NCBI RefSeq assembly: GCF_003265705.1
Contig: NW_020312817.1
Span: forward strand, 50,939,504-51,003,503
Direction: 5' to 3'
Origin: Callorhinus ursinus
Lineage: Eukaryota > Chordata > Mammalia > Carnivora > Otariidae
Length of the DNA stretch: 64,000 nt
Shown: one piece after another, positions 1-12,345 of the stretch
Layout: the number at the start of each line of letters is the position of its first letter
Position numbering within the stretch: position 1 is the stretch's first letter
Notes under the pieces: model-generated
Seen by the model: the letters and a program-made list of their open reading frames with translations, nothing else
What the model was told of the DNA's origin: nothing
Database searches by the model: none
Program-made: the position numbers and the translations under genes

Positions 1-870
1 AAGGAACATGACCCACACTATGAAGTTTTTCTTGGGTGGTTTGTACAATAACTGAACTTCATACCATTACAACACTCCTGGGATTTCCTACTCCCCCAAG
101 TATCATGAATAAATGTACCACACTAATGTGGAAATGAGGTTCAGTTCACTGAACTCACTTTTTGACTTGAACTTGAGACCAGTACTTTAGATCTGAGTTA
201 TGAGGTGGAAATAAATTGATCTTATTAACAAATAAGATGCTATCTGGTTGTTTTTTTATTATGTAATTTAACCTCTGAAATATGCAAGGGTATAAAAGAG
301 GTTATTTAAAAAGGTTGCCTTAAATATAATATATAAATACACAGCCTAAGTGCTGTTAAACATTACTATACTGGGGCCTAAGAACGACTACCTTATTATC
401 CGATAAAGTTTAGATGTGGTCAGGGACAGCCTCTGTCTACCGTTCTAAAGATAAATGGAAGCAGGATGTATTTTTCATCTCATCGTTGGAATGAACTATT
501 AAAGCTTATGTTTAAAGGTAGTGATCTCTCATCACAGGTCTGAAGAAGCTAGTATTCTTGTGTTATATCTGTTTATAAAGTTGCTATCTTTGCTTGTACA
601 TGGATGTTGTTTTTTCAAGTCTGATATAATTGCATGATTGAAGTACAGAATAAATATTTAAAAGCAAAGGCTTACTTCCCTTTTACTTTCTACCTCTTTA
701 CATGGTTAGATGCCCCCCGCTTTTTCCCCCCTCCCCCTTTCTTTTTCCTCTCTCTGAGTTCTAGAAATCCTGCTTCCAAGACCTGAGGATTCAGCTTCTT
801 CCTAAGCTTACATGCTGACCACCCGAACTGAGAATCTTTTATTTTTAAAAATCAACTATAAGATTTAAAA
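1..870. other. Unassigned AT-rich sequence, 3'UTR-like in style
   Basis: I recognise no repeat, exon or RNA gene here. The stretch is AT-rich and has an AATAAA hexamer at 649-654 after a T-rich segment, the arrangement of many mammalian 3' ends. A pyrimidine-rich patch follows at 715-755. No open reading frame supports an upstream last exon inside the window, so a 3'UTR reading is speculation. Confidence 0.3.
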
Positions 871-880
871 CCATAATAGA

Positions 881-1071
881 GGGATGCCTGGGTGGCTCAG
901 TCGGTTAAGCATCTGCCTTCGGCTCAGGTCATGATCCCAGGGTCCTGGTATTGAGCCCCACCTCTGGCTCCCTGCTCAGCAGGGAGTCTGCTTCTCCCTC
1001 TGCCTGCCGCTCCCCTTGCTTGTGAGTGCTCTCTCTCTGGCAAATAAATAAATAAAAATCTTTAAAAAAAC
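881..1071 (+). mobile_element. SINEC (tRNA-Lys-derived carnivore SINE), full length
   Basis: The head GATGCCTGGGTGGCTCAG is followed by the tRNA-like body (A box near TGGCTCAGTCGG, B box in the CCCAGGGTCCTGG region), a CT-rich segment, AAATAAATAAATAAAAATC and poly(A). A perfect 10-bp TSD, CCATAATAGA, flanks it at 871-880 and 1072-1081, so both ends are intact. It depends on L1 enzymes for movement. A second copy in the same orientation begins about 50 bp downstream. Confidence 0.95.
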
Positions 1072-1124
1072 CCATAATAGACTATTAATCAAATTTGGAT
1101 TTGTTTTAAAATGGTTGTAAATCT

Positions 1125-1319
1125 GGGACGCCTGGGTGGCTCAGTCCATTAAGCCTCTGCCTTCAGCTCAGGTCATGATCCCAGGGTCCTCAGGTCATGA
1201 CCCCAGCTCTGCATCAGGCTCCCGGCTCAGCGGGGAGCCTGCTTCTCCCTCTGCCTGCTGCTCCCCCTGCTTGTGCTCTCTCTCTCTCTGACAAGTAAAT
1301 AAATAAAATCTTTAAAAAA
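1125..1319 (+). mobile_element. SINEC, full length, with 14-bp TSD
   Basis: Same structure as the copy just upstream, with a small internal repeat of the 'caggtcatga' motif near 1165-1200. The TSD ATGGTTGTAAATCT is perfect at 1111-1124 and 1320-1333, so this was an independent insertion and not a tandem duplication of its neighbour. Confidence 0.95.
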
Positions 1320-2000
1320 ATGGTTGTAAATCTTTCCCATTTTTTACTTAAATGTGGTTAAATCTTTGGACCCTGCCAGCAGATAGTAATTTATTCTGTT
1401 TGCATTCCATCTTAAATTTGGTGAGTGCTTTCTCACATTTAGTTTTTCTCTACCCTATGTTTAGATCTATTTAATGTAATTCTATAAAATAGATCTCATA
1501 GAGCATGGTAGATATATCTGGTCATTTCAATTTCCTTTTATTTTATTAATACTTTCATTGGACTAGTGGGATTATTATACCTAAAAAAAAAAAATAGGTT
1601 TCTTATATAAGTGACTATAGAAGTTACTGTAACATTATATAAGTAATCAAAGTGGAATTAACACCAAGCAAAGCTACTTTTATGTTAAAAAGATTGTGTT
1701 TCATTACAATGGTTATAAGAACACACTGAGAGAGTGGTCTGAGAATGTTAGACCCTTTAAGAGATTTAGGATTGGACGGCAGGAGACTGATTCCATCGCC
1801 GACACTCTCAAGGACAACAGGCATTTACTTTTATGAACTTGACTTGCACAAATTGAAGACTAGGAGAGGTGATGCCTTCTTTTATCTTCGTCATGCAGTT
1901 TTACTGATAATACAGGATACAGAGCGGCAGTCAACCCTCTTTGTGATAATTTTTAGAGAAAGTAAACTCATGTCTATTCCTGATCAAGTCTTTCTTATAG

Positions 2001-2170
2001 AGGTGCCTGGGTGGCTTAGTTGGTTAAGCATCTGCCTTCAGCTCAGGTCATGGTCTCAGGGTCCTGGGATCGAGCCCTGCATTGGGCTCCCTGCTCAGAG
2101 GGGAGTCTGCTTCTCCCTCTCCCTCTGCTCTGCTCTCTCTATCAAATAAATAAATAAAATCTTAAGAAAC
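2001..2170 (+). mobile_element. SINEC, slightly shortened CT-rich region
   Basis: Head AGGTGCCTGGGTGGCTTAG, tRNA-like body, short CT-rich part and an AAATAAATAAATAAAATC tail are all present. The flanks carry a degraded TSD (AAGTCTTTCTTATAG on the left, AAGCCTTCTTTGTAG on the right). The missing CT-rich bases make it shorter than the other copies. Confidence 0.9.
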
Positions 2171-2214
2171 AAAGCCTTCTTTGTAGAAAAATTTTTGTAG
2201 TATTTTCAATATTA

Positions 2215-2385
2215 AAGGCATAGGTTTGGAGTCAGAAAAGCTGGTTTAAACCTGGATCTATCACTTATAACGTGCCTGAGCAGAACACTTAACTTACGCC
2301 TTAATGTGCTCTTTTATTAGTAAGGCTCAAATATGCTGACGTATATAAAGCACTTAGCACTGTGTCCCATACAGCAGGTTCATGG
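2215..2385 (+). mobile_element. MIR SINE, partial
   Basis: The segment follows the MIR order: a 'gagtcagaaaagctggttt...cctggatctatcac' core, then 'gagcagaacacttaact', then 'aaagcacttagcactgtgtcccatac'. MIR is an ancient mammal-wide tRNA-derived SINE, and the high divergence fits that age. Confidence 0.65.
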
Positions 2386-2389
2386 CATG

Positions 2390-3405
2390 TTGGGATGTTT
2401 GTGTTTTGAGAGCTATGTAATTTTATCAGGTAATTGAAGTCTTCATTGGGGTACCCCGGGTACTGATAGCTTGATACCAGCCGGGTCTCCATCTCTCCAT
2501 CTTCTTAGTAAATGTTTGCAGCTGCATTTTTCTGTGAGTGTTTTTAAACAAACTGATCTGGGAAAGCATGAACCACTACTTTTGGAGGGGGAAAATTGTT
2601 TTTACCTTAAGAGGTTTTCCTTACTATTTTTAGGCTTCAGTGTTAAATAAATGCAGGGTTTTATTTGTTTCTGTTTTTTTACTATATTTAATGTCAGTGC
2701 TTGAAACCAAACGCTACATCTGTTTAAATAAGCAATTCGGGTCATAGAAATTAGTGAGACTTACATGGATCTTTATTTTGTTCTTGGAAATTTGACTTGG
2801 GGCCCTTAGCCTCTCTACAGTCTCCTCAAATAACTTCACTCTACATCTGGTGATTATATTTCTCAGTTACTAGATAGACCTGTACGCTGAGCTCAAAGCA
2901 GTTTCTTATCTCCTTTTGTGCTAATACTTTTTGGTATGAACATGACAGTTTACTGGTGGGCTTTACTCTCTTTTCAACATCCCTAGACCCCAGCCACGTG
3001 TGCAGAGCGTAGTGGAGCCAAGTCTGAGGTTTGGATCTAGAGCATTCCCTAAATCCCCGTGGTGTGTGCTTTGACCTGGGTGATAGCTCTTACTGACCCT
3101 GGAGAAATTCCGTTGAGAATTCCTGGGATTGTTGTATTCTCAGCAAGTGCTTTATTCTTGTCCTCTGCCAGATGTTTTCTTTACTGAGCATAAAAACTCC
3201 ATCCAAATAATGCTCAGGGAACTGTTTTGTGAGGGAAAAAAAGGAAAGGAAGAAAAAGAAATATTCAAACATATTCAGGAAGGCTAGAGAAACCAACCTA
3301 AGGGTGTTCTAGAACACGAGGAATCTAGCTTAGTTGTATATTCTTACATCCTTCTAGATTTCCCTAAAACTCTAAAAAGTGTTAGCAAGTGATGCCAAAG
3401 TAGTT
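2390..3405. other. Unassigned sequence, no gene or repeat recognised
   Basis: I read both strands and saw no recognisable exon, RNA gene or repeat family. The open reading frames inside are short and have no recognisable domains. Confidence 0.4.
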
Positions 3406-3407
3406 AA

Positions 3408-3606
3408 AATTTCTTTTAAAATTTACATACAATAATTTTTTTTCTTTGGTGTACATGAGTTTTTAAAACATGCATAGTTAGAGTCATGTGACCACCGTTC
3501 CAAACAGGATACAGAACATTTCTATCCCCTTTCCAAATTTCCTTGGGCTGCCCCTTTGTAGTTAAATCTTCTCTCTACCCATAGCCCCTGGCCATTGATC
3601 ATGACG
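3408..3606 (-). mobile_element. Ancient L1 (L1M) 3'UTR fragment
   Basis: On the plus strand this reads as the reverse of an old L1 3'UTR: a T-rich start with 'acatacaataat', then 'gagtcatgtgaccacc', 'caggatacagaacatttctatcccc', and 'cccctggccattgatc'. It is 5'-truncated and diverged. No TSD could be read. Confidence 0.7.
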
Positions 3607-5148
3607 TGTATCAAAAATATAGGATAGGAAGCACATCAAACAGGTAATGAGGACTACTGGAAACTAATTAATTATTGCGCGGCTCCTCACTGATTGGAAA
3701 TGTGGCATTTCACTTACTCCCTTTCTATTAGGATCTTATTAGAGAAATAAACCTCAAACCAAAACATAGAAAAGTAGTTAAATTTTCTCAGTTAAATAGT
3801 GACGGATGATCACTTGAGTTGTTGCTTTTTTTAGGCCTATGCAATTCTAAGCTTTAGAGGCTTTGTGACCTTTGAACCTGACTACTGGGATGGATTATTT
3901 CTTTCTTCATTAGAAGGTGAATAGATACAGAGCTGCACCAAGATAGCTAGGAAATGTAATAACACCTTGGACTAGGAAGTATGAGGAAGTAGTCAGATCA
4001 TTAGAATTGAATTTTTTACTCAAAGACTCTTTGTTCTTTGTGAGAGACTGCAGAACAAAACAATGAGCAGGAGTTTATACTGGGAGCTGAAAGTTTTCAG
4101 TTGGCTACATTTTATTTGTTTTGAAAGCTTGCAAAAAAAAAGTTGTTTTGTTGACAAATTCAGGCTACTTTACCTTCCTGACATACTTTTTAAATTGCAC
4201 ATCTATAGCAAATTTAGAACAGCTTTCGATTATTACTTGTGTGTGTATGTGGAGGAGAAAATTCTCTGCAGATTAGGGCATTTGTCTGTGGGGGAAAGAA
4301 AAGGCTTTTTCAGGTTGTGGTGCCTACTTGCACACGTGTGTGTTTGCTTAAACTTAGAAGTCAGCCAACCATTGAGGCCTCTGAGTGTGGTTAGCTGTTA
4401 AAACAAAACAGTGATAATGGATGTTTATATAAATTTTTAACTATTTGGAAATTTCTAAAAATTGAAAAAATATCATTTTCAAAATCAGAGTGGCCTTTCA
4501 GGGGAGATGATTTGTGCTCTGTATCAATGAGATATTAATGAGATTGGGAAGGAAACAGAAAATTTGAGTCTTTATTTTTGGAAAACAGTCATGCAGTGCC
4601 ACTGCTTGAGGTGTGTCCTGTCCTGGAGCACACCACTCTGAAGAAGGTGGAATGTGAATCACGGGAGACCCCCTTGCAGGATACTAGGTAATAAAAGGGA
4701 TCCGGGGCCGGTGTTTGGAGAGGGACCCTGTAGCTGCTAGGATAGAGTTCAGGAAGTAGAACTAAGATGATAGTTATTTACTGTCATTTTTCAAGGGCCT
4801 GTGTCTGAGTTGGCTTCATTTTTTTGTTTCCAAAGAATCTAGCTCACTGCTTTGTACACATTAGGCATTTGGCAAATTCTTGTTGTATTATACCTACATA
4901 AACTTTTCCCTTGGCAGAGCACTTTTGCAGTTAAGGACAGGGAATCTACATGGATATTACAAAAGTTTTAATATTTTCCTCCTCTTTTTAGGCTATTAAT
5001 TTTGTGTCAAAACCTATGACTGTTATATTCAACGTTGATATCTCAAGATGCAATTAATCTTTGAAATCCTAGGTGAAATTTTTTGCTTAAGTATAATTTT
5101 ATCTGGATTCTCTTTCGGTGAGTTTTTCTCCCTTTGAAATAGCAGTGA
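3607..5148. other. Unassigned AT-rich sequence
   Basis: No gene or repeat family was recognised. A 112-codon open frame at 4063-4401 has no recognisable domain, start context or splice pattern, and I treat it as chance. Confidence 0.4.
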
Positions 5149-5312
5149 ATTTTTTTTATTGTGGTAAAGTTTATATAACCTAAAATTTGCCTTTTGTATC
5201 ATTTTGAAACGTGCAGTTTTATGGCATTAATAAGAACATTCACAGTGTTGTGCCACCATCACCACCATCCATCTCCAGAACTTCTTCATCTTCCAAAAAT
5301 GAAACCCTGTAA
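5149..5312 (-). mobile_element. Ancient L1 (L1ME-like) 3'UTR fragment
   Basis: The plus strand shows the reverse of an old L1 3' end: 'tttattgtggtaaagtt', 'taacctaaaatttgcc', 'gtgccaccatcaccacc' and 'catctccagaacttcttc'. It is short, diverged and 5'-truncated. Confidence 0.7.
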
Positions 5313-6650
5313 CCAGTGAATTTTAAGCTTGTAATTTGTGCTCCAGTACTGATTGAACAAATACAGTCTTTTGTATGTATGTTGAAGAACTCATGATTGC
5401 TTTATAGGGAAGAAAATGAGGCAAAGAACAAAATTGGAATTCACACAATAGCCTTTTAAGTAGGCTGTAATTCTCAAATTTTATAGATAGGTTTTTCTGT
5501 TCTTCAATTTCCTTAAAAATTTTGTTCAGAAGCAGCAACTGGGAGTGTAGCCCTTACTCTCTTAGAGTCTTTCCAGTCTGTATGTATTGTGTATTTCTGT
5601 GGTCTTTGTATCTAACAAGATATATAGAAATATATCTACCTTAGGTTTGTGTTTAGTGCCGCTATTGGCTGGTTTGAACCATAGTCATCTTAATCTACTT
5701 TTGAGAGCTATACTGTCCTTGAATATGGTAATTTTATCCTGGTGTCAGAGAATTTAAGGATAAGGAAAGGAATACCTTTTTTTTTTCAGTCGTATAATTT
5801 TATTTTTTTGATTTAGGCTGAAGTCGGTTATTAATTTGTACCTTTCTTTTATTTCTAAATAAAGCATATGAGAAAACAAGCAAATGCCAAAAAATAGTAC
5901 AGCCTACTTCCCAGCAGAATGACTTTAGCTCGTCTTAGTCAGCTAAATATATGGCTCTTCCTGCCGCCCTGATGAAGAGGCTGTGACCTCACTGGGCATA
6001 TATTCTGTTTGCCTTTTCTGATAGGTCTTCAAGAGGAGCTGGTCTTTTAACATTGGAGAAGAGACTGTCCATAGTGATAGTTTATAGACATTTTTGGGAC
6101 ATAAACCTTTTGAGAATCTAATGAAAGTCATGAATGCTTTCCTTAGAAAAATTATCGTGTGAATGCAAATCTTTTATGAATTGTCAAGGGACTTAGGCAC
6201 TCTCTGAAGTGTATCCAATTGTATATCCCTTGTGGGAACCATCTGAATTATTAAAGTGCAGTATCAGTGTCAGATTCAGTAGTATATTCCAGGATCCTAC
6301 CTTTCTAGCTTAATTATGATTTGTGAAGATTACATAGTAGAAAGGGTTGACTAGAAGAGTTGTAGCCGTCTCAGAGTTTAATTTTATGTCATTAGTGAAA
6401 ATGGATGCCATCTTCCCCAACACACTGACGAGTAGGTTCAAGGTGTTGGTAAACTTTTCCGAGTGGCCCAGTTTAGATAGCAGATAGCTGTCAGGGAATA
6501 AGTTGACCTATATTTTATTTGCCTGTGTAAGTTGGATAAGATTGTGTTTGCCAGACTGGTTTGGCTATGACTTCTCAGGTATTTTTGTCCTTCCCCCCCA
6601 ACCCTTCTTCCTGTTGTGTGGGTGGTACAGAAGAAATAGGGAAGGGTATG
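5313..6650. other. Unassigned sequence
   Basis: I recognise no repeat family, exon or RNA gene across this stretch on either strand. Confidence 0.4.
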
Positions 6651-6858
6651 GGGCGCCTGGGTGGCTCGGTCGGTTAAGCATCTGCCTTTGGCTCAGGTCA
6701 TGATCCCAGGGGCCTGGGATTGAATCCCACATCGGGCTCCCTGCTCTGCGGGGAGCCTTATTCTCTCTCTCCCTCTGCCTGCCACTCCCCCTGCTTGTGC
6801 TCTCTGGCTCTCTCTCTCTCCCTCTCTGTCAAATAAATAAATAAAATCTTAAAAAAAA
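6651..6858 (+). mobile_element. SINEC, full length
   Basis: Starts GGGCGCCTGGGTGGCTCGG and runs through the tRNA-like body and an expanded CTCTCT region to AAATAAATAAATAAAATC and A9. The flanks show a weak TSD (AAGGGTATG on the left, AAGGGCAAAATG on the right). Confidence 0.93.
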
Positions 6859-6859
6859 A

Positions 6860-8069
6860 GGGCAAAATGACAATGAAAAAATGTTCTAATTTTGACTTGA
6901 GATAGATAGAGATAGCATAGTATGAGTAAGCTTACAATTGGTATTCATTTAAGTATTCCGTAAGACACAAGAAGGTGAAGACTTCATCTTTTTTTTCACA
7001 GAGGCAGTGCCCCTCTTTCTTTATGTGTGACCTTGACTTTTAACCAATGTCACAGAGAAACTGAAGACGATTAGGCAGAGACTCTCTTGGCTTTCAGCAC
7101 TCTTGTTCCTCAACTATCTGTATCTCCACCATTCTTTATTGCTTCTGCTCCACTCTCAGAAAAGAGGCTGTTCCTCCTGTTCAGGGCTGTTCGTTCCACT
7201 CCTGCTCAGTCTCCTTTCTTTGTTCTGTCAGTCATTCCCTCTTACTTCTCCTCTTTTTTTCAACCTTTCCCTTTCAGTGACTCTTGCCACTTTGCACTTG
7301 ACATGCTCAGGTCTCCTCTCATTGGCCTATCACCTCAGGCCCTCTTCCCATCACCATACCACCCAGTGTTTCTCTTCCACATTTCCTGCATCACTGAATG
7401 ATATCATTCATCCAAGATAAAATTCCGCCATGATAAGAAAATTGGTAGTTGTGTGGTGATCTAAATGTAGTGAGTAGTATAGCAAAAAAAAGGTTGTGGA
7501 ATGGGGAGGGGTATATGTAATACTGTAAAGTAAAAATGCATTGTATTAGTAAAAGCAAAATATTAGAACTGTGGAGATTCCTACTTCTGGGATGGTTTGG
7601 AACTTGTAATAGAAATAGAAATAGAAAACTAGAAATAGGGGTGAACTAGATTAGCGCATGGCAGCTCACTAGAAATTGTCAAAGATTTTGACACTTCAAA
7701 AGAAGTTGAACTTTTATACCTATATCTGTATATTTATATTTATAAATTATATATATGTACTACTTTCATTAACTTGGTGGTTCTAAACTTTTTGGATTGT
7801 GGACTGCCTTTAGTAAACATTTTTGTGTATATGTCCTCCTCGTGTATGTATTATTTATTTAAAATCATATACGTATGTACTACTCTCATTAGTTACTATC
7901 TTAGAGCAGGAGATATATTTAGAGAGAGATCCATTGTTAATAATGCATTTGTATCTTTTCAAATAGTCTTCTAGGTAATTCTAATTTTGGAGGGGCTACT
8001 TTCTGTCAGATATGCTTCGATCATCCTTATATTTACTATAGGATGTATTTGACACGGGGCTCATACCAG
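6860..8069. other. Unassigned sequence with a pyrimidine-rich block
   Basis: The block 7085-7420 is strongly C+T rich on the plus strand, which removes stop codons and gives two overlapping open frames of about 105 codons rich in Ser, Phe, Leu and Pro. That composition explains the open frames, and I do not call a gene. The rest is AT-rich and unassigned. Confidence 0.4.
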
Positions 8070-8560
8070 GAGTATCAGTTATCCATTGCAGTTTAACAAA
8101 CCACCCCAAACTTAATGGCTTAAAATAATACCGTTATTATTTCTTATGTTTCCGTGGATCAGCACTTGAGGCTAGGCACAGCTAGAGAGCTTGTTGGCTT
8201 CACCTGGAATCATGCATGTGGCTGGCTGGCAGTTGGTGTCAGCTGTTATCCTTGTTCTCTGCATGGACTTTCATCCACTAATAGGTTGAACTGGCTTCCT
8301 TATGGCACGGTGGTCTTATGGTTTAGACAGAAAGAGCTGATGCTGCTAGGCCCCTTAGGACCTAGACTCCAGAGTTTGGCTGTGTTTGTCACATTCTCTT
8401 AGTGGAAGGAAGTCACAGAGCCAGTATGGATTCAAGAAGGTGGAGAAATGGTCTCTGCCTCTTTGATAGGAGAAGCAACAGAGTCACATTGCTCAGTGAT
8501 ATGCGCACGGGAGGCATGATTCACTGGGGACCGGTATTGTAATGGTCTTGCCACACTAGG
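8070..8560 (-). mobile_element. Ancient ERVL/MaLR-type LTR, decayed
   Basis: The plus strand begins 'tcagttatccattgcag' and continues 'taacaaaccaccccaaac' and 'aatggcttaaaataat', the usual reversed right end of old MaLR-type LTRs. Later text 'ggaggcatgattcactgggg' fits the other end. It is a diverged solo LTR with no internal retroviral genes next to it. The exact family is not assigned. Confidence 0.6.
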
Positions 8561-8825
8561 TTGAAGTCAAGTCTTAACCCTGCCATTTTCTTGTCCTTTG
8601 CATGTACTAGCATTATTACTATTATTTTCAAACTAGTTTCTTTCTAGGAATATATTAAAACCATTTGTCCATTTTCTACAAGTTTAACTAAAACTAGATA
8701 ACATAATCTAATTTTAACTAAGCACATGCGATCCACAATACATCACAAAAAATTGAAAGAGAATCAACAAGTGAGAGTATTCGTATCAATCACTTTGCAC
8801 TGTTTTTTCTCACTATAGTATTTTC

Positions 8826-8963
8826 CTTTTTTTTTTTTTTTTTAAGTGGGTTCCACGCCCAGCATGGAGCCCAACTCAGGGCTCAAACTCACGACCCTGA
8901 GATCAAGACCTGAGCTGAGATCAAGAGTCAGGTGCTCAACTGACTGAGCCACCCAGGCGCCTC
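8826..8963 (-). mobile_element. Older SINEC subfamily, short form
   Basis: Read on the minus strand it has the head GAGGCGCCTGGGTGGCTCAG, a tRNA-like body with 'gactcttgatctcagctcag', and ends directly in poly(A) after 'ggcgtggaacccactt'. It lacks the long CT-rich tail of younger copies. The flanks share TATTTTC. Confidence 0.88.
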
Positions 8964-11900
8964 AATATTTTCTGAATTCCATATATGGTACATGACTTTC
9001 TGACATATAGGGAATGAGGGTATCAGTGTCATTTCTTAAATCAAATGTTAGTAAAACTTAGTTCTTCTTTTTTTTTTTAAAGATGAAAAGAAATATAAGT
9101 ACTGATGGATTGTTGTGCAGAGCCTTGGGGGTAGACCTACCTCACTTTGGAGACCATTAGTCTAACCGATGTGGAAAAGTTACGTGCCACACGTCTGTGG
9201 CAGCGGTGTGCCCGTTAGTGTCAGCGCTGACAGAAGTCAGGGATTCAGCATGGCACTCTTACCCCTATGCTAGACTAAGCCTTAGAGTCCTTCTTGATGC
9301 AGTGACCTCGGCCAGGCTTCACAAACAGATCATAGGTGGTACAGGGGATACATTATATTTGTCATTCTGGTTGTAAGAGATTAATTTCACCTGTGGAAGA
9401 GGTTCAGTGTTCATATATTTCACAGTTGGCATTTTTGGAAGGACCTCATCAGCAATATGTGTGTACGTATGTATGTGTATTTGGGGTTTATACGAGGGAG
9501 TCGGGGAGACTATGGCCTTCCATCTCTACTTTAGTAATTAATGTTTTACATCATTAACGGCAACCTTCTTTTGGTTTCCATATTCAAAAGAAAACATTTA
9601 AGAATATTTTCGTATGTTTTTAACTTGTGTTTAGACAGGAGAGGAAAACAAGTGTTTCTTTCCAATGTTTGAGGTCTGTTCTAATCCTCTTCCCTACCAA
9701 ACTCAGTTCACAGATGCAGTCTCCTGAGGTATGTGAGTTTACTTATATGAGTTCTTTAGCTTTTGATGTATGCTTGTCCTATTGTGCTGTTGAAACAGTG
9801 AGCTTTTACTAGGGCGTTTTCTTCTTGAATAGCTACTTCTCTGATAGCTGTGCTTTTCTGTGTCCTGCTAACTGCAGAGAATGCTTCTTCCATGCAGCCA
9901 GCAGGATTAGCAAAGAGCCAAGCTGAACCCCAAAGCGATTCAGCCTTTTTTCCTGCTTTGACCCTATAACCTCTCCTTTGGTTGGCAGTGTGCTGGTGTT
10001 GACAGTTCTCCTGGTTCAGCCAAAGGTGAAAGATAATTGCTTGTGGAGTCACGGCTGGGATTGTGTGTGTTTTTGTAGCAAGCACCCCCACCCCCATCCC
10101 CAGGCAAAGCTTTGGATCTGGTGCACATTTCAAAGCATGTGTTAAACTTTATGTGATACTGATTAAAATGGAGGGCTCCAGGGTGAATTGGCAGAGCCCC
10201 ACAACTGCATCTGCCAAATGACATACAGAGAAATGTCTTGCTACAAATGGAAGGGCTGAATTCTGTCTGTCTTAGCAGTATGCGAGCCTGCAAATGGAAA
10301 GGTGACTCTGGGCATGTGTGCATATACAGCCTGTGGAGAATCCAGGATTCTTTAGCAACTCCTTTGTTCCTCTGGCATTTTAACAGGAAAGAAAGCCTTT
10401 TCATTTTCTTTCTCCTTTAAACAACAACAACAGCAAAACCCATATGGAAATAATAGTTTGCATTACACTGTCCTTCAGTGTGCCATTCCCACTGAACACT
10501 TATTAAAAACCTAACTTGGACCAAAGACACAGAGATAGATTTATCTACCTTCTAAAGCTAGATTTATGGGTCATTGGGATGAGATCTATGAAGTTCATTT
10601 TTGAAGGAAATACACTTTTACAGGGCAGGGATGTTTGTATCCAGAGCTTTTTAGGTTCAAGGTTTCCTAGGATTTCTCTCTAAAAAGAAGTATGTCTTTT
10701 TATCATAAGCATAGATCAACTCTTCCTCAAAGGCAACATACACAACTAAGGAAGTCACAGTTCCTTAGACTTCTTGCCCCGGGTTAGGATAGAGAGACCG
10801 TTCCTCAGTTCTTTAAAAGAAAGTTAGACATTTTTTAAGGAAATGTAAGGAATGGAGAGGATAGAGGAGTAAGAAGGATGAGTGGTACACATGTTATGGC
10901 AGGAGGAGACAGAAAGAACTATTGAAATTGCAGGGAAGAGGAGGGTGAATAGAGAAAGATGAGCTAGCCTTTTAATTCCTGGGTGAACCAGAGGGAACAG
11001 ATAGAAGATTAGCGATCACAAAATATGGAGGGGTTATGAAATAGGAATAAAAAGCGGCCGCTATTATATTGATTTATGGATTTAAATAACTCCGCCCCAA
11101 ACTGATGTATTTCATCACAATCATTCCCTTCTCCAGAGAATGAAGAATTGTGTGATTCTTTGCAGTATCCTTTTGTTTTTCTAAATGGCCCAAAGGTGGC
11201 TCTGGGGACTCACTGCAGGATTTTGTTATTATCTAGATTATACTTGAGGCGGGGAAGGCAAAGAAAAGCACTATGTACAGCAGATCCTGGATTGGGATAA
11301 CAAATACATTTTATTGTTTAGAACTTGCTTTTAGAAACTTGATGTTAAAAAAAGAAAAAAAAAGCAAGCCTTATACATATGGATATATTCCAGTTTTCCA
11401 GGTGAGGCCATCAGATCTGTTCTGTTTTTAAGTGTTTTCTATGATGTGTATCATATTTCTTTGTCAAATCCGGTTTCTTCCTCACCTCCCTCTCCATCTT
11501 CACTCTTTTGAAATGAGGGTGGAGAATGTGCAGGGAACAGAGAGAAAATGCTGCCTGTTTGCCTTCCATTGTGGGGTTTTTGTTGAATTTCATAGTTTCT
11601 TCTTTTTCCTCTGGTATTAAAGCTCAAGTGTTCCAGTCATGAAGATACCTACTTCTAAAGAGGATTTTTGACTAAATTTTTGTTAAGAGTGGTTGGGGTT
11701 GGGAAGTCGATAATCTGTTTTTCTCTCTTCTAGAGTCCTGGTTGGGTCAAAGTAGGATTTGCCCTGAGGATATTAGTATAGACCTCATGTAAAAAATGTT
11801 TGAAACCTAGGATTCCACTTAGTTTCCTCTCTTGGGCTTTTGTAGAATATTTTGCACAGAGTGGAAAACACAACTGGAATGTCGTCAGCCACTGAATCTT

Positions 11901-12244
11901 AGTGACTGCCACTAATTTCCAAGGACCACCGTAGAGTTTCAGATAGGTCAGTTACTGAATGGAGGTCTCACCTTCTGTAAAGCAATCTTAGTTGGTAAAG
12001 GATACTATGAAAAAAGAGGAGGAGGATCCTCCCCCCTTCCTTGTGTGGTGAAAGTTGTAAAAGAGAAGGAAGAATAATAGAAAAGGAATTTGGAATTGGG
12101 TGGTAATCATGTAGTATTCTTATATAACACTTCACCTTACTAATTTATTTTATGTGTGAAAGATTATCCTTCTTTAGTAATATCTCAGAATTTCAATACA
12201 GTTTTTTAAAAATGTCAAGATTAATATCTTGATGTTTTATACTT
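8964..12244. other. Long repeat-poor stretch, no gene recognised
   Basis: I recognise almost no young repeat here. The part at about 9850-10440 has higher complexity and better-balanced base composition than its surroundings and could be conserved non-coding DNA, but this cannot be tested from one sequence. Several short open frames on both strands overlap each other and have no recognisable domain. Confidence 0.35.
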
Positions 12245-12345
12245 CAGTTATTATTCAATCAACAAATACCTATTGAGTGTATTAAAAACAAGTCAGATGG
12301 TGCTATTTGCTATGGAGAGAAATCAAGCAGGGAAGGGGGAGGTTT
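12245..12345 (-). mobile_element. L2 3'-end remnant, probable
   Basis: The plus strand shows 'caatcaacaaatacctattgagtg', followed by 'tgctatttgctatggagagaaatcaagcaggg', resembling the reversed L2 tail and its flank. It is short and diverged. Confidence 0.4.

Noticed and set aside
881..1319. Possible tandem duplication of a SINE
   Set aside because: Each copy has its own different perfect TSD, so they are two insertions.
7087..7420. Two overlapping plus frames of about 105 codons
   Set aside because: The DNA is pyrimidine-rich, which suppresses stops. The proteins are Ser/Phe/Leu/Pro-rich without domains and overlap in two frames.
9633..9730. Exon-like segment with AG before and GTATGT after, open in more than one frame
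   Set aside because: No recognisable protein, weak polypyrimidine tract and no partner exons nearby. AG and GT pairs of this quality occur often by chance.
9756..10404. Overlapping minus frames of 125 and 146 codons
   Set aside because: They overlap in different frames, show no domain and lack splice or promoter context. Kept only as a possible conserved non-coding block.
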